From NCBI RefSeq assembly GCF_000737695.1, contig NZ_JPRM01000007.1, positions 1 through 64,000 on the forward strand: a DNA stretch of 64,000 bases, in the 5' to 3' direction. The translations under genes and the position numbers were made by a program. Positions 25,164 through 33,715 of the stretch are shown in pieces; the first letter of the stretch is position 1, and every line of letters starts with the position of its first letter. Below the pieces are notes generated by a model. It was not told the origin of the DNA. It did no database searches and was given only the letters and a program-made list of their open reading frames with translations. The DNA is from Flavobacterium hydatis (GTDB lineage Bacteria; Bacteroidota; Bacteroidia; Flavobacteriales; Flavobacteriaceae).

Positions 25164-26291
25164 ATGAAAAAAATATTCCTCTTTTTAATTTTTCTAACGT
25201 ATCCTTTAATCTGTTCTGCTCAAATAAATAAAATAAAAATCCCCACAGATAACAAGCTAAAAACTACATTAGATTCATTAGTAGATCAATCCGTTTTGGT
25301 GTTTATGAAAAACAACTCCAGAGTTGGTATCTCAATAGGTATTATTAAGAACGGAAAACAATACATCTATAATTATGGCTCTACTCAAAAGGAAAAATTA
25401 GAATTACCAACTAGTAATACAGTTTATGAACTTGCATCTATTACAAAAACATTTGCATCGACTTTGCTCGCAAAAGCAGTTATCGAAAACAAGGTAAAAC
25501 TAAACGATGATATACGTAAGTATCTTAAAGAAGATTATCCTAATTTAGACAATAACGGAACACCTATTACCTTACTTAATCTGGCTAATCTCACATCTGG
25601 ATTACCCAATTGGATGCCAGATAAAGATCTTTTTGGAAAGGCAAATCCTGACGACATACCCTATATCTTAGATTCTGTTCACAAAAAATATAGCCGACAA
25701 GATTTTTACCGAGATCTTCATAATGTAAAACTACAGACAATACCCGGAACCGTTTCCCGCCATTGTAATACCGCCGCTCAATTACTTGGCTATATTATGG
25801 AAGAGGTTTACAATGACTCCTATGAAAACCTCTTAAAAATGTATTTTGTAGATCCTCTCAAAATGAAAAACACATTCTTACTAAAAACTGGAAAAACTCC
25901 AGCAAAAATGGCAAAAGGTTATGATGGTAAAGGACGCGTTATGCCGATTATTGATTGGGAAGATTTACGAGTTGCGGCAAGTATAGCTTCTTCAACTTCG
26001 GACATGTTAAAGTATATGACATTTCAGCTAAACGAAAAAAATAGTATTGTAAAGCTGAGTCACGAACCAACTTTTGGAAAAATCGAAGATGGTGCTATTG
26101 CTCTTAACTGGAAAGTAAAAAAAACAAATAACGGCAGGAGCATTTCACATACAGGCGGTAGTTTAGGATTTAGTAGTTATATAGTATTTTATCCTGATTT
26201 AAATTCAGGCATTATTTTACTTTCTAATGAAGCCGATCAAGGCACACAAAATGAACTAATTACCCTATCTAATGAAATTTTAAAATCTTAA
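25164..26291 (+). CDS. Serine hydrolase, class C beta-lactamase-like
   Basis: 375 residues with a signal peptide (FLFLIFLTYPLICSA). The nucleophile motif SxxK is present as ASITKTFAS (about 94-102) and the third motif as SHTGGSLGF (about 328-336). The usual second motif YxN, after PG(T), reads RHCNTAAQLLG here, so Tyr is replaced by His. Family members include class C beta-lactamases, D-peptidases and esterases; the substrate cannot be told. Exported, single gene. Confidence 0.87.
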   Translation: MKKIFLFLIFLTYPLICSAQINKIKIPTDNKLKTTLDSLVDQSVLVFMKNNSRVGISIGIIKNGKQYIYNYGSTQKEKLELPTSNTVYELASITKTFASTLLAKAVIENKVKLNDDIRKYLKEDYPNLDNNGTPITLLNLANLTSGLPNWMPDKDLFGKANPDDIPYILDSVHKKYSRQDFYRDLHNVKLQTIPGTVSRHCNTAAQLLGYIMEEVYNDSYENLLKMYFVDPLKMKNTFLLKTGKTPAKMAKGYDGKGRVMPIIDWEDLRVAASIASSTSDMLKYMTFQLNEKNSIVKLSHEPTFGKIEDGAIALNWKVKKTNNGRSISHTGGSLGFSSYIVFYPDLNSGIILLSNEADQGTQNELITLSNEILKS

Positions 26292-26353
26292 TTTTATTAA
26301 ACAAATTTTCTCCTTAGCATTTTTTGGGGAAAGCTTTAAGTTTTTTATATCTC

Positions 26354-26818
26354 TTATACGTTGAGGATTTCGCAAGTTGGATTATGCAAAATCGGGAAAT
26401 TACATGAATTGGCTATAAAGCATAATTGATTTGCTTTTTTGTGCAAATCTAGTGCCAATTGAATTTTATCAGGATTAGCAATTGTAACTTTAGGATTTAA
26501 TCGAGCTTCAGTAAAACGTCCGCTTCCGTCGAAATCTACTTCTAGCGTTGCTTCGGCGTTATCAGAATAACTCAAAACTTCAATTCCGTTTTGTCCACAA
26601 ACATAAAGGTATGACATCATGTGGCAAGAAACCAGACTGCTCAACAGCATGTCTTCTGGATTATATAATTCTGGATCACCTTTAAAAGCTTTTGCAGCCG
26701 AGACATTCAAAACTGGCTTGCCTTCAATTATTATTTTATGATTTTTAGAAACAAAACCTTTCTCATTTTTATGTAATGACCATTTAGCTTCTGCTTTAAA
26801 TAAATGTTTAAATCCCAT
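26354..26818 (-). CDS. OsmC-family peroxiredoxin-like protein
   Basis: 154 residues. It carries the two redox cysteines of the OsmC/Ohr family, SSLVSCHMMSYL (about 66) and FIANSCNFPI (about 141). It probably reduces organic hydroperoxides with thiol help. Cytoplasmic, leftward, 40 bases after the GntR gene. Confidence 0.9.
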   Translation of the reverse strand: MGFKHLFKAEAKWSLHKNEKGFVSKNHKIIIEGKPVLNVSAAKAFKGDPELYNPEDMLLSSLVSCHMMSYLYVCGQNGIEVLSYSDNAEATLEVDFDGSGRFTEARLNPKVTIANPDKIQLALDLHKKANQLCFIANSCNFPILHNPTCEILNV

Positions 26819-26859
26819 ACTTTTTTTATTATTTAAAAATGTAATCTCGAAGTTTCCGA

Positions 26860-27858
26860 TTATAATGAGTTACGCATTATCAATGAAGATTTGTTTTCGA
26901 TGTTTTGTTTTTTTCCAGACAAAACCATCTTTGCCATAATTTTTCCCATTTCTTCAAAGTTTGTCGAAATAGTTGTTATTCCATTTTCTACCACTTTTTT
27001 TAATGGTGTTTCGTTGTAAGAGATAATTCCGAAATCCTGACCTAATTTTAAATCCTGACGTTTGGCTTTTTCTATAACCCGAACCAAATCTCTATCGTTA
27101 GGAATAATATATACCTCTCCTACTTTAATTTCTCTTTCTCTAAACTCAGTTATCACTTCATTATCAAATGAAAAATCATTACAAAAATTCAGAAATCCAA
27201 TTTTCATCCCTAACGGTTCTCTAAATCCAGGAAAAATCATAATTAATTTGCTGTACTTATCTAGCTTAGGTTTTCCCTTAACTAATGCATCATAAATGTC
27301 TTTTGGAAAATTCTGACAAACTGATGGATACGCTTTTAAGGCTTCACTAGTCTGATCCAAAATATAAACTTCATTTACTGGTAGGGTATTTATACACGAA
27401 GCCGCATCTGCTAAATCGGTTGGCATAATTATATATTTAGTATATGCCCCGTTATTATCATTTATTAGTTTCTTAAAGACTTTTGTATTGAAATAATAAA
27501 AAAAGATATCAACCTGTACTTCTTCTCCAATATTTCTTAAAAAGGAAATATAGATATCTTCCTTAAAATTATTAAGCTCATCAAAAAGTAAAAAAACTCG
27601 CTCTTTGATTGTGATTTCAACACTTTTAATATAATATCCCTTTCCTGGGATGGCATAAATAATACCTCTCTTTTTTAATTCATCATAAGCCTGCAAAACA
27701 GTATCTCTTGATAATGAAAAAGCCAAACACACTTTATTTACCGACGGCAATCTGTCGCCTTTCTTTAAGTATTTCTTATTAATGCTACTTTCAATTGAAG
27801 CTATAATCTGTTTGTATTTAGGAATTCCTAGATTATTTTGGATAGAAATTATATTCAT
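26860..27858 (-). CDS. GntR-family regulator with LacI-type sensor domain
   Basis: About 332 residues. The N-terminal winged helix-turn-helix (KYKQIIASIESSI...GDRLPSVNKVCLAFSLSRDTVLQAYDELKKRGII) lies at about 8-78. A periplasmic-binding-protein-like sugar-sensing domain follows from about 85 to 330. The first ATG (27858) is used; the longer frame begins at a TTG. It is divergent from galM and a sugar symporter, so it likely represses or activates that pair in response to a sugar. Confidence 0.87.
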   Translation of the reverse strand: MNIISIQNNLGIPKYKQIIASIESSINKKYLKKGDRLPSVNKVCLAFSLSRDTVLQAYDELKKRGIIYAIPGKGYYIKSVEITIKERVFLLFDELNNFKEDIYISFLRNIGEEVQVDIFFYYFNTKVFKKLINDNNGAYTKYIIMPTDLADAASCINTLPVNEVYILDQTSEALKAYPSVCQNFPKDIYDALVKGKPKLDKYSKLIMIFPGFREPLGMKIGFLNFCNDFSFDNEVITEFREREIKVGEVYIIPNDRDLVRVIEKAKRQDLKLGQDFGIISYNETPLKKVVENGITTISTNFEEMGKIMAKMVLSGKKQNIENKSSLIMRNSL

Positions 27859-27890
27859 AAAGATTAAGATTTGATGCAATATACAAAAAA

Positions 27891-27910
27891 CTGGTAGGTG
27901 CTGGTATGGA
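27891..27910. promoter_or_regulatory. Candidate operator for the GntR regulator
   Basis: Direct repeat CTGGTAGGTG followed immediately by CTGGTATGGA in the divergent intergenic region. A -7-like TATTTTTG follows at 27929-27936, facing galM. Placement suggests the site is read by the adjacent GntR protein; this is inference. Confidence 0.5.
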
Positions 27911-27960
27911 TTACGTTAATAATATATATATTTTTGAATTTCATTTTTCACAAAAAAATA

Positions 27961-29013
27961 ATGAAAATAAAACACAAATCACATTTAACAGATATAAACA
28001 CAAAAGAATTCTTGGGGATATTACCCAACAATGAAGCTATACACTCTTATAAATTAACCAATAAAAATGGCATGCAAGCTACTATTATTGATTATGGTGC
28101 AACAATTACTTCGCTAATAGTACCTCTCGAGAGTGGAGAACTTATAGATGTTGTTTTGGGTTTTGATACTTTAGAGAAATATTTAAAATCCTACTCTTTA
28201 TCTGACGCACCTTATTTTGGCGCTACAATAGGACGCTATGCTGGCAGAATAAATAACGGAACTTTTACCTTAAATGATAAAACATATCTTTTAAACAAAA
28301 ACAATAATAATCATTCTATACATGGCGGAATTATTGGCTTTTCTCAAAAAAAATGGGAAGTTGAGACAATTATCAATGGTGAAAATTCATCCATAACAAT
28401 GACTCTTTTAAGTCCGGCAAATGAAGAAAATTATCCCGGAGATTTATCTGTAAGCCTAACCTATACGCTAACTGATGACAATGAGCTACAATTAGAATAT
28501 AATGCTACTACGACACAGGATACAATTATAAACTTAACGAATCACAGTTATTTTAATCTTAACGGACATGGTTCTAGTGTTACTGACCAAGAAATGATTG
28601 TAAACTCAGATAAAATATTAGAAACATCCTCAGAGAATATCCCAACAGGAAATATTTTAAATCTTTTAAACCATCCTTTCGATTTTAGAACTCCTGCAAA
28701 CTGCCCTCCTATTATTGATAATTCATTTATAATAGAAACTAAAAACGATATCGCCGCTGCACTTTACAGCCCAACAAGCAGATTACGAATGACGGTTTAT
28801 ACAGATCAGCCAAGTGTACATGTTTTTGTAGGTGGTAATTGTTCTACCGAAATAAAAGGAAAAGAAAACGTTACTTATCATGCTTTAAGCGGCATTTGTT
28901 TCGAAGCTCAAAACTATCCCGATGCGCCTAATCAATCTCGTTTTCCTAATTCAGTACTAAAAAAAGAAGATAAATACCATCATAAAACTGTCTATAAATT
29001 TCAGTGCATTTAA
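27961..29013 (+). CDS. galM: Aldose 1-epimerase (galactose mutarotase)
   Basis: About 350 residues. It interconverts alpha and beta anomers of galactose and related sugars. GATITSLIVP near the N-terminus, GRYAGRINNG, the catalytic His in NNHSIHGG and in NLTNHSYFNL, and the Glu in SGICFEAQNYPDAPN are all present. The ATG at 27961 is used; the earlier frame has a hydrophobic tail that would read through the operator and -7 element. It forms a unit with the symporter downstream. Confidence 0.93.
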   Translation: MKIKHKSHLTDINTKEFLGILPNNEAIHSYKLTNKNGMQATIIDYGATITSLIVPLESGELIDVVLGFDTLEKYLKSYSLSDAPYFGATIGRYAGRINNGTFTLNDKTYLLNKNNNNHSIHGGIIGFSQKKWEVETIINGENSSITMTLLSPANEENYPGDLSVSLTYTLTDDNELQLEYNATTTQDTIINLTNHSYFNLNGHGSSVTDQEMIVNSDKILETSSENIPTGNILNLLNHPFDFRTPANCPPIIDNSFIIETKNDIAAALYSPTSRLRMTVYTDQPSVHVFVGGNCSTEIKGKENVTYHALSGICFEAQNYPDAPNQSRFPNSVLKKEDKYHHKTVYKFQCI

Positions 29014-29077
29014 AAAAAACCAATAACTATAACCACGAAATACTTTATATTAACTTCCTCCTTAAACACAATTAACC

Positions 29078-30763
29078 ATGAACCAAAACCTTGCCCTCGC
29101 AGATTATGCGGTTTTTATAATTTACTTTATCGTAGTATCTACCTACGGTTATACTATATATCGCAAACGTAAAAAAGACGAAAAAGATGCCAAAGCTTAT
29201 TTCCTTGCCGAGGGAAATCTAACCTGGTGGGCAATTGGAGCTTCATTAATTGCGTCTAATATTTCGGCAGAACAATTTATCGGAATGAGTGGCGAAGGCT
29301 TCTTTTTAGGAATTGCAGTTGCTGCTTACGAATGGGTTGCTGCCATTACCTTAATAATTGTGGCCGTATGGTTTATTCCTGTTTATCTTAAAAATAAGAT
29401 ATACACCATGCCTCAGTTTTTAAAAACACGTTATAACGAATCAACTGCTTTGATCATGGCAGTTTTTTGGTTGTTTTTATATGTTTTTGTAAACCTTACT
29501 TCTATTTTATACTTAGGAGCTGTTGCTATAAACGGATTGGCGGGAGGAGAATACCTTCATGTTATTATGGTAGGATTGGCACTTTTTGCTCTTATAATTT
29601 CGTTGGGAGGAATGAAGGTTGTTGCTTATACCGATGTTATCCAAGTTGCCGTATTAATCATAGGCGGATTAGTAACTTCTTATATTGCTTTAACAACCGT
29701 AGGGCAATATTTTGGTGTGGGTCAAAATGCAATTGCAGGTTTTAAAGTTTTAATGCAGGAAGCTCCGGAACATTTTAAAATGATTATCCCAAAACCAACA
29801 GCAACTTCTTCACAACTAGAAATAGATAAGTACTTAACTTTTCCTGGTTTATTATCTTATGTTGCTGGTATCTGGATTATCAATCTTAATTATTGGGGTT
29901 GTAACCAATACATTACTCAAAGAGCCTTGGGCGCCGATTTACAAACTGCTCGTACAGGAATTTTATTTGCAGGTTTCTTAAAATTATTAATGCCTCTAAT
30001 AGTTATGTTACCAGGTATTGCTGCTTATGTTTTATACCAAAACGGACATTTACCTCAACTTGTTGGCGGAAAAGATGGAGCATATTCTGCGGTACTAACC
30101 TTTTTACCAACTGGATTAAAAGGACTTTCGGTAGCAGCATTAACCGCTGCAATCGTGGCTTCGCTGGCTGGGAAAGTAAATAGCATCTCGACTATTTATA
30201 CACTAGATATTCATAAAAAATACATCCAAAAAGAAGCTGGCGAAAAGCAACAAGTAAACATTGGTCGAATTGCCGTTTTTGCTGCAATGCTTCTGGCTGT
30301 TTTATTTACTTGGAATGATATTTTAGGTATTGGCGGTGTTGGTGGGTTTACCTATATCCAAAAATATACTGGTTTTATTAGCCCCGGAGTTTTTGCTATG
30401 TTTATTCTTGGTATGTTCTGGAAAAGAACAACTGGAGCTGCGGCTATTGTTGGTGTAATTTTAGGATTTGTATTATCTATATTATTTAATGAATATGCTC
30501 CAATGCTATTTGGTAATGACACATTGTTATATACTGCTTATCCAAACGGAAAAGGAGCCTATGAAATTCCGTTTCATATTTGTATGGGATTATCTTTCTG
30601 CTTTACTACACTTGCAATGGTTCTTATAAGTTTTGCAGGTCCAAAAGTAAACCCGAAAGCATTCGAATTAGACACTACAATGTTTAAGTTAAAACCACAA
30701 ACAACTGTATTAATCGTAATTACTTTATTGATAATCGCCTCTTTATATGTAAAGTTCTGGTAA
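29078..30763 (+). CDS. Sodium/solute symporter (SGLT-like)
   Basis: 561 residues of the SSS family with about 14 transmembrane helices. LTWWAIGASLIASNISAEQFIGMSGEGF near the start contains the sodium-site pattern of sodium/galactose transporters. With galM and the sugar-sensing GntR gene, uptake of galactose or a similar sugar is likely, though the sugar is not proven. A bidirectional terminator follows. Confidence 0.92.
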   Translation: MNQNLALADYAVFIIYFIVVSTYGYTIYRKRKKDEKDAKAYFLAEGNLTWWAIGASLIASNISAEQFIGMSGEGFFLGIAVAAYEWVAAITLIIVAVWFIPVYLKNKIYTMPQFLKTRYNESTALIMAVFWLFLYVFVNLTSILYLGAVAINGLAGGEYLHVIMVGLALFALIISLGGMKVVAYTDVIQVAVLIIGGLVTSYIALTTVGQYFGVGQNAIAGFKVLMQEAPEHFKMIIPKPTATSSQLEIDKYLTFPGLLSYVAGIWIINLNYWGCNQYITQRALGADLQTARTGILFAGFLKLLMPLIVMLPGIAAYVLYQNGHLPQLVGGKDGAYSAVLTFLPTGLKGLSVAALTAAIVASLAGKVNSISTIYTLDIHKKYIQKEAGEKQQVNIGRIAVFAAMLLAVLFTWNDILGIGGVGGFTYIQKYTGFISPGVFAMFILGMFWKRTTGAAAIVGVILGFVLSILFNEYAPMLFGNDTLLYTAYPNGKGAYEIPFHICMGLSFCFTTLAMVLISFAGPKVNPKAFELDTTMFKLKPQTTVLIVITLLIIASLYVKFW

Positions 30764-30784
30764 TACACTTAAACTTAATCAATA

Positions 30785-30818
30785 AAAAAACCCTAGTTTG
30801 CACTAGGGTTTTGTTTTT
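30785..30818. terminator. Bidirectional terminator
   Basis: Nine-base stem AACCCTAGT (30789-30797) and ACTAGGGTT (30802-30810) with A's before and T's after. It is shared by the symporter and the leftward flavoprotein; it overlaps the end of the latter's coding sequence. Confidence 0.92.
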
Positions 30819-32055
30819 TCTTGCTTTCCATATTTAATAAGTAAGCCATATTTTTAATTACATTATCATGTTTCTTTACAAATGGGTTTTCCTCGTCCCA
30901 AACATATCCGGCAAGTACAGCACATATTTTACGTTTTACATCTGGATTTTCTGGCTGATGAAAAAATAATGTTTGCAAGTTACCCGTATACCATTCTTTC
31001 ACGTAAGTGGTAAAAACGTTAATACCGCGTTTCATATATTCCGTAAACTCTACTTCCCAATCTACAGGAATCCCTTGCGATTGTTTCAAATATAATTTTG
31101 CTGCAAGCATACCCGATTCGGTAGCAAAAGCAACTCCTGATGAAAATACCGGATCCAAAAATTCGGTACTATTTCCCGTTAAGGCAAAACCATCACCATA
31201 CATTTTCTTAACTGAGCGCGAATAGTTTTCTAACTTTATAGGCTCGAATAAAAACTCCGTTCCCTGAAACCTTTTTATATAATAATCTGAAAGCTGAATT
31301 GCATTTTTTAAAGCTTCGGCATTGTCTTTATTCTCCGAAAGGGAATTTATAAAATCTGTTGGCCCTACAACTCCTAAACTTGTATTTCCGTTAGAAAAAG
31401 GAATTACCCATAACCAAACTTCGGTTTCAAGAACATCAAAAGAAATCAATGTTCCTTCTTCTCCTTCTGGTCTGTTAATATCTTTTACATGTGTAAAAAT
31501 AGAAGAATGCGGATCTAAAGCAGATGGTTTATCTAAATCTAAAAGTCTTGGTAAAACTCTACCATATCCGCTAGAATCTATAATAAATTTAGCGTGAATT
31601 TCTTTTAAATTTCCGTTAGCATCTTTTACAATTGTTTTTGAGTTGCTACCTTCAAAAGAAACTTCAAGAACTTCCGACTCAAATTCTAAATCAATTCCTT
31701 TGCGAATTAATTCCTGAGCCATCGTATTATCAAAATCGGCTCTGGGCACTTGCCAAGTCCAATCCCAACCTTCAGAAAACTTATTAGAAAAATCAAAAAC
31801 ACAAATTTCATTTCCTCTTATAAATCGTGCTCCTAATTTCTTCTCAAAATTCATTGCATTAAGGCTATCAAACAATTCGGCTTCGGCAAAATGATCCATA
31901 ACACGTGGTATCAAACTTTCTCCAACAACAATTCTAGGAAATTTAGTTTTCTCAACCACTTTTATTTTGCAATTATTCTTACATAAATATGCCGCCGATA
32001 CGCATCCAGAGGGTCCCGCTCCTATTATTAAAACATCTACAAACTCCTGTAACAT
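30793..32055 (-). CDS. Halogenase-like FAD-dependent oxidoreductase
   Basis: 420 residues. The FAD-binding Rossmann motif is LIIGAGPSGCVSA (about 9-21). The flavin-dependent halogenase hallmark WxWxIP is seen as WLWVIP near residue 215, and a related WDWTWQVPR lies near 98. It resembles the tryptophan-halogenase-like oxidoreductases of flexirubin clusters, where ring chlorination or hydroxylation occurs. Which reaction it performs cannot be read. Divergently placed to the pigment operon, 101 bases from the ammonia-lyase gene. Confidence 0.82.
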   Translation of the reverse strand: MLQEFVDVLIIGAGPSGCVSAAYLCKNNCKIKVVEKTKFPRIVVGESLIPRVMDHFAEAELFDSLNAMNFEKKLGARFIRGNEICVFDFSNKFSEGWDWTWQVPRADFDNTMAQELIRKGIDLEFESEVLEVSFEGSNSKTIVKDANGNLKEIHAKFIIDSSGYGRVLPRLLDLDKPSALDPHSSIFTHVKDINRPEGEEGTLISFDVLETEVWLWVIPFSNGNTSLGVVGPTDFINSLSENKDNAEALKNAIQLSDYYIKRFQGTEFLFEPIKLENYSRSVKKMYGDGFALTGNSTEFLDPVFSSGVAFATESGMLAAKLYLKQSQGIPVDWEVEFTEYMKRGINVFTTYVKEWYTGNLQTLFFHQPENPDVKRKICAVLAGYVWDEENPFVKKHDNVIKNMAYLLNMESKKKQNPSAN

Positions 32056-32062
32056 ATACGAA

Positions 32063-32089
32063 TTGTTATTAATTATTGCCTTACATTTG
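32063..32089 (+). promoter_or_regulatory. Candidate promoter of the pigment operon
   Basis: TTG (32063-32065), 16 bases, TACATTTG (32082-32089), 68 bases before the ammonia-lyase ATG. The spacing is slightly short, but this is the only match between the divergent genes. Confidence 0.5.
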
Positions 32090-32156
32090 CCATCATCAAA
32101 ATAACTACATTTATTTTAATAAATAAAATTAATTTAGCATAATCAAAAAGGGTTAA

Positions 32157-33677
32157 ATGAACACAATTGGCGAATATTTAAGTTTAAAAGAATTTGAATC
32201 CATAATCTTTGGAAATACTAAAATCGACATAAGTAAAGTTGTCTTGGATCGGGTAAATGAAAGCTTCGATTTCTTAAAGGAATTTTCAGGAAACAAAATA
32301 ATATATGGCGTAAATACAGGATTTGGGCCTATGGCACAATACCGTATCAAGAACGAAGATCAGATTCAATTACAATACAATTTAATAAGAAGCCATTCTT
32401 CTGGAACTGGTAAACCATTAAATGCTGCATGTGTAAAAGCGGCAATTTTAGCTAGACTAAATACACTTTCTTTAGGGAATTCTGGAGTACATCCGTCAGT
32501 AATTCATTTAATGAAAGAGTTCATAAATAAAGATATTACTCCATTAATTTTTGAACATGGAGGAGTTGGAGCAAGTGGCGATTTGGTTCAATTATCTCAT
32601 TTGGCACTAACATTAATAGGTGAAGGTGAAGTTTTTTACAAAGGAGAAAGAAGACCTACAAAAGAAGTTTTTGAAATCGAGAACCTAACTCCAATACAAG
32701 TAGAAATAAGAGAAGGACTTGCGCTTATAAACGGAACTTCGGTAATGACAGGAATAGGTGTTGTAAATGTACATCATGCTAACAAATTATTAGATTGGTC
32801 TTTAAAATTTTCATGTGCAATTAATGAAATTGTACAAACATATGACGACCATTTTTCGGAAGAATTAAACCAAACAAAACGTCATAAAGGACAACGAGAA
32901 GTAGCTGCAAGAATGAGACAAAATCTTTCTGACAGTACTTTAATCCGCAAAAGAGAAGATCATTTATATACTGGCGATAACACTGAAGAAATTTTTAAAG
33001 AAAAAGTACAAGAATATTATTCTTTAAGATGTGTACCACAAATTTTAGGTCCTATCTTAGAAACTATCAATAATGTTGGTTCAATTCTAGAAGATGAGTT
33101 TAACTCGGCAAATGATAATCCTATTATAGATGTAAAAAACAAACATGTATATCATGGTGGTAACTTTCATGGTGATTACATTTCATTAGAAATGGACAAG
33201 CTAAAAATTGTTATTACCAAACTTACAATGCTTGCTGAACGCCAATTGAATTATTTATTAAATTCTAAAATTAACGAAATCCTTCCTCCGTTTGTGAATC
33301 TTGGAACATTAGGATTTAATTTCGGAATGCAAGGGGTTCAATTTACTGCAACCTCAACAACTGCCGAAAGCCAAATGCTGTCTAACCCAATGTATGTACA
33401 CAGTATTCCGAACAACAATGACAATCAAGACATTGTAAGCATGGGAACAAATGCTGCCGTTATTACTGCAAAAGTTATAGAAAATTCATTTGAAGTTTTG
33501 GCTATAGAATTGATTACTATTGTTCAGGCAATTGATTACTTAGAGCAAAAAGACCAAATCTCGTCTGTGACCAAAAAAATATATGACGATATTAGAGCAA
33601 TTATACCTAAATTTAAAGAAGATCAGGTTATGTATCCTTTTGTTCAGAAAGTGAAAGACTACCTGATAAATAATTAA
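32157..33677 (+). CDS. Tyrosine ammonia-lyase-like aromatic amino acid lyase
   Basis: 506 residues of the MIO-dependent lyase family. The MIO-forming Ala139-Ser140-Gly141 lies in GGVGASGDLVQ. The sequence is, from memory, a very close match to the characterised F. johnsoniae tyrosine ammonia-lyase. That enzyme makes 4-coumarate, the starter of flexirubin. The pair of residues that sets substrate choice reads Ser-His (NLIRSHSSGTG), as in histidine lyases, so the specificity call rests on similarity and context. First gene of the cluster. Confidence 0.9.
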   Translation: MNTIGEYLSLKEFESIIFGNTKIDISKVVLDRVNESFDFLKEFSGNKIIYGVNTGFGPMAQYRIKNEDQIQLQYNLIRSHSSGTGKPLNAACVKAAILARLNTLSLGNSGVHPSVIHLMKEFINKDITPLIFEHGGVGASGDLVQLSHLALTLIGEGEVFYKGERRPTKEVFEIENLTPIQVEIREGLALINGTSVMTGIGVVNVHHANKLLDWSLKFSCAINEIVQTYDDHFSEELNQTKRHKGQREVAARMRQNLSDSTLIRKREDHLYTGDNTEEIFKEKVQEYYSLRCVPQILGPILETINNVGSILEDEFNSANDNPIIDVKNKHVYHGGNFHGDYISLEMDKLKIVITKLTMLAERQLNYLLNSKINEILPPFVNLGTLGFNFGMQGVQFTATSTTAESQMLSNPMYVHSIPNNNDNQDIVSMGTNAAVITAKVIENSFEVLAIELITIVQAIDYLEQKDQISSVTKKIYDDIRAIIPKFKEDQVMYPFVQKVKDYLINN

Positions 33678-33715
33678 TATTTTATTTTACATTATTAATC
33701 TTGAATCTTAAAATC

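Noticed and set aside
32157..33677. Histidine ammonia-lyase for histidine breakdown (hutH)
   Set aside because: No other hut genes nearby. The gene opens a pigment cluster and the protein resembles the F. johnsoniae tyrosine lyase.
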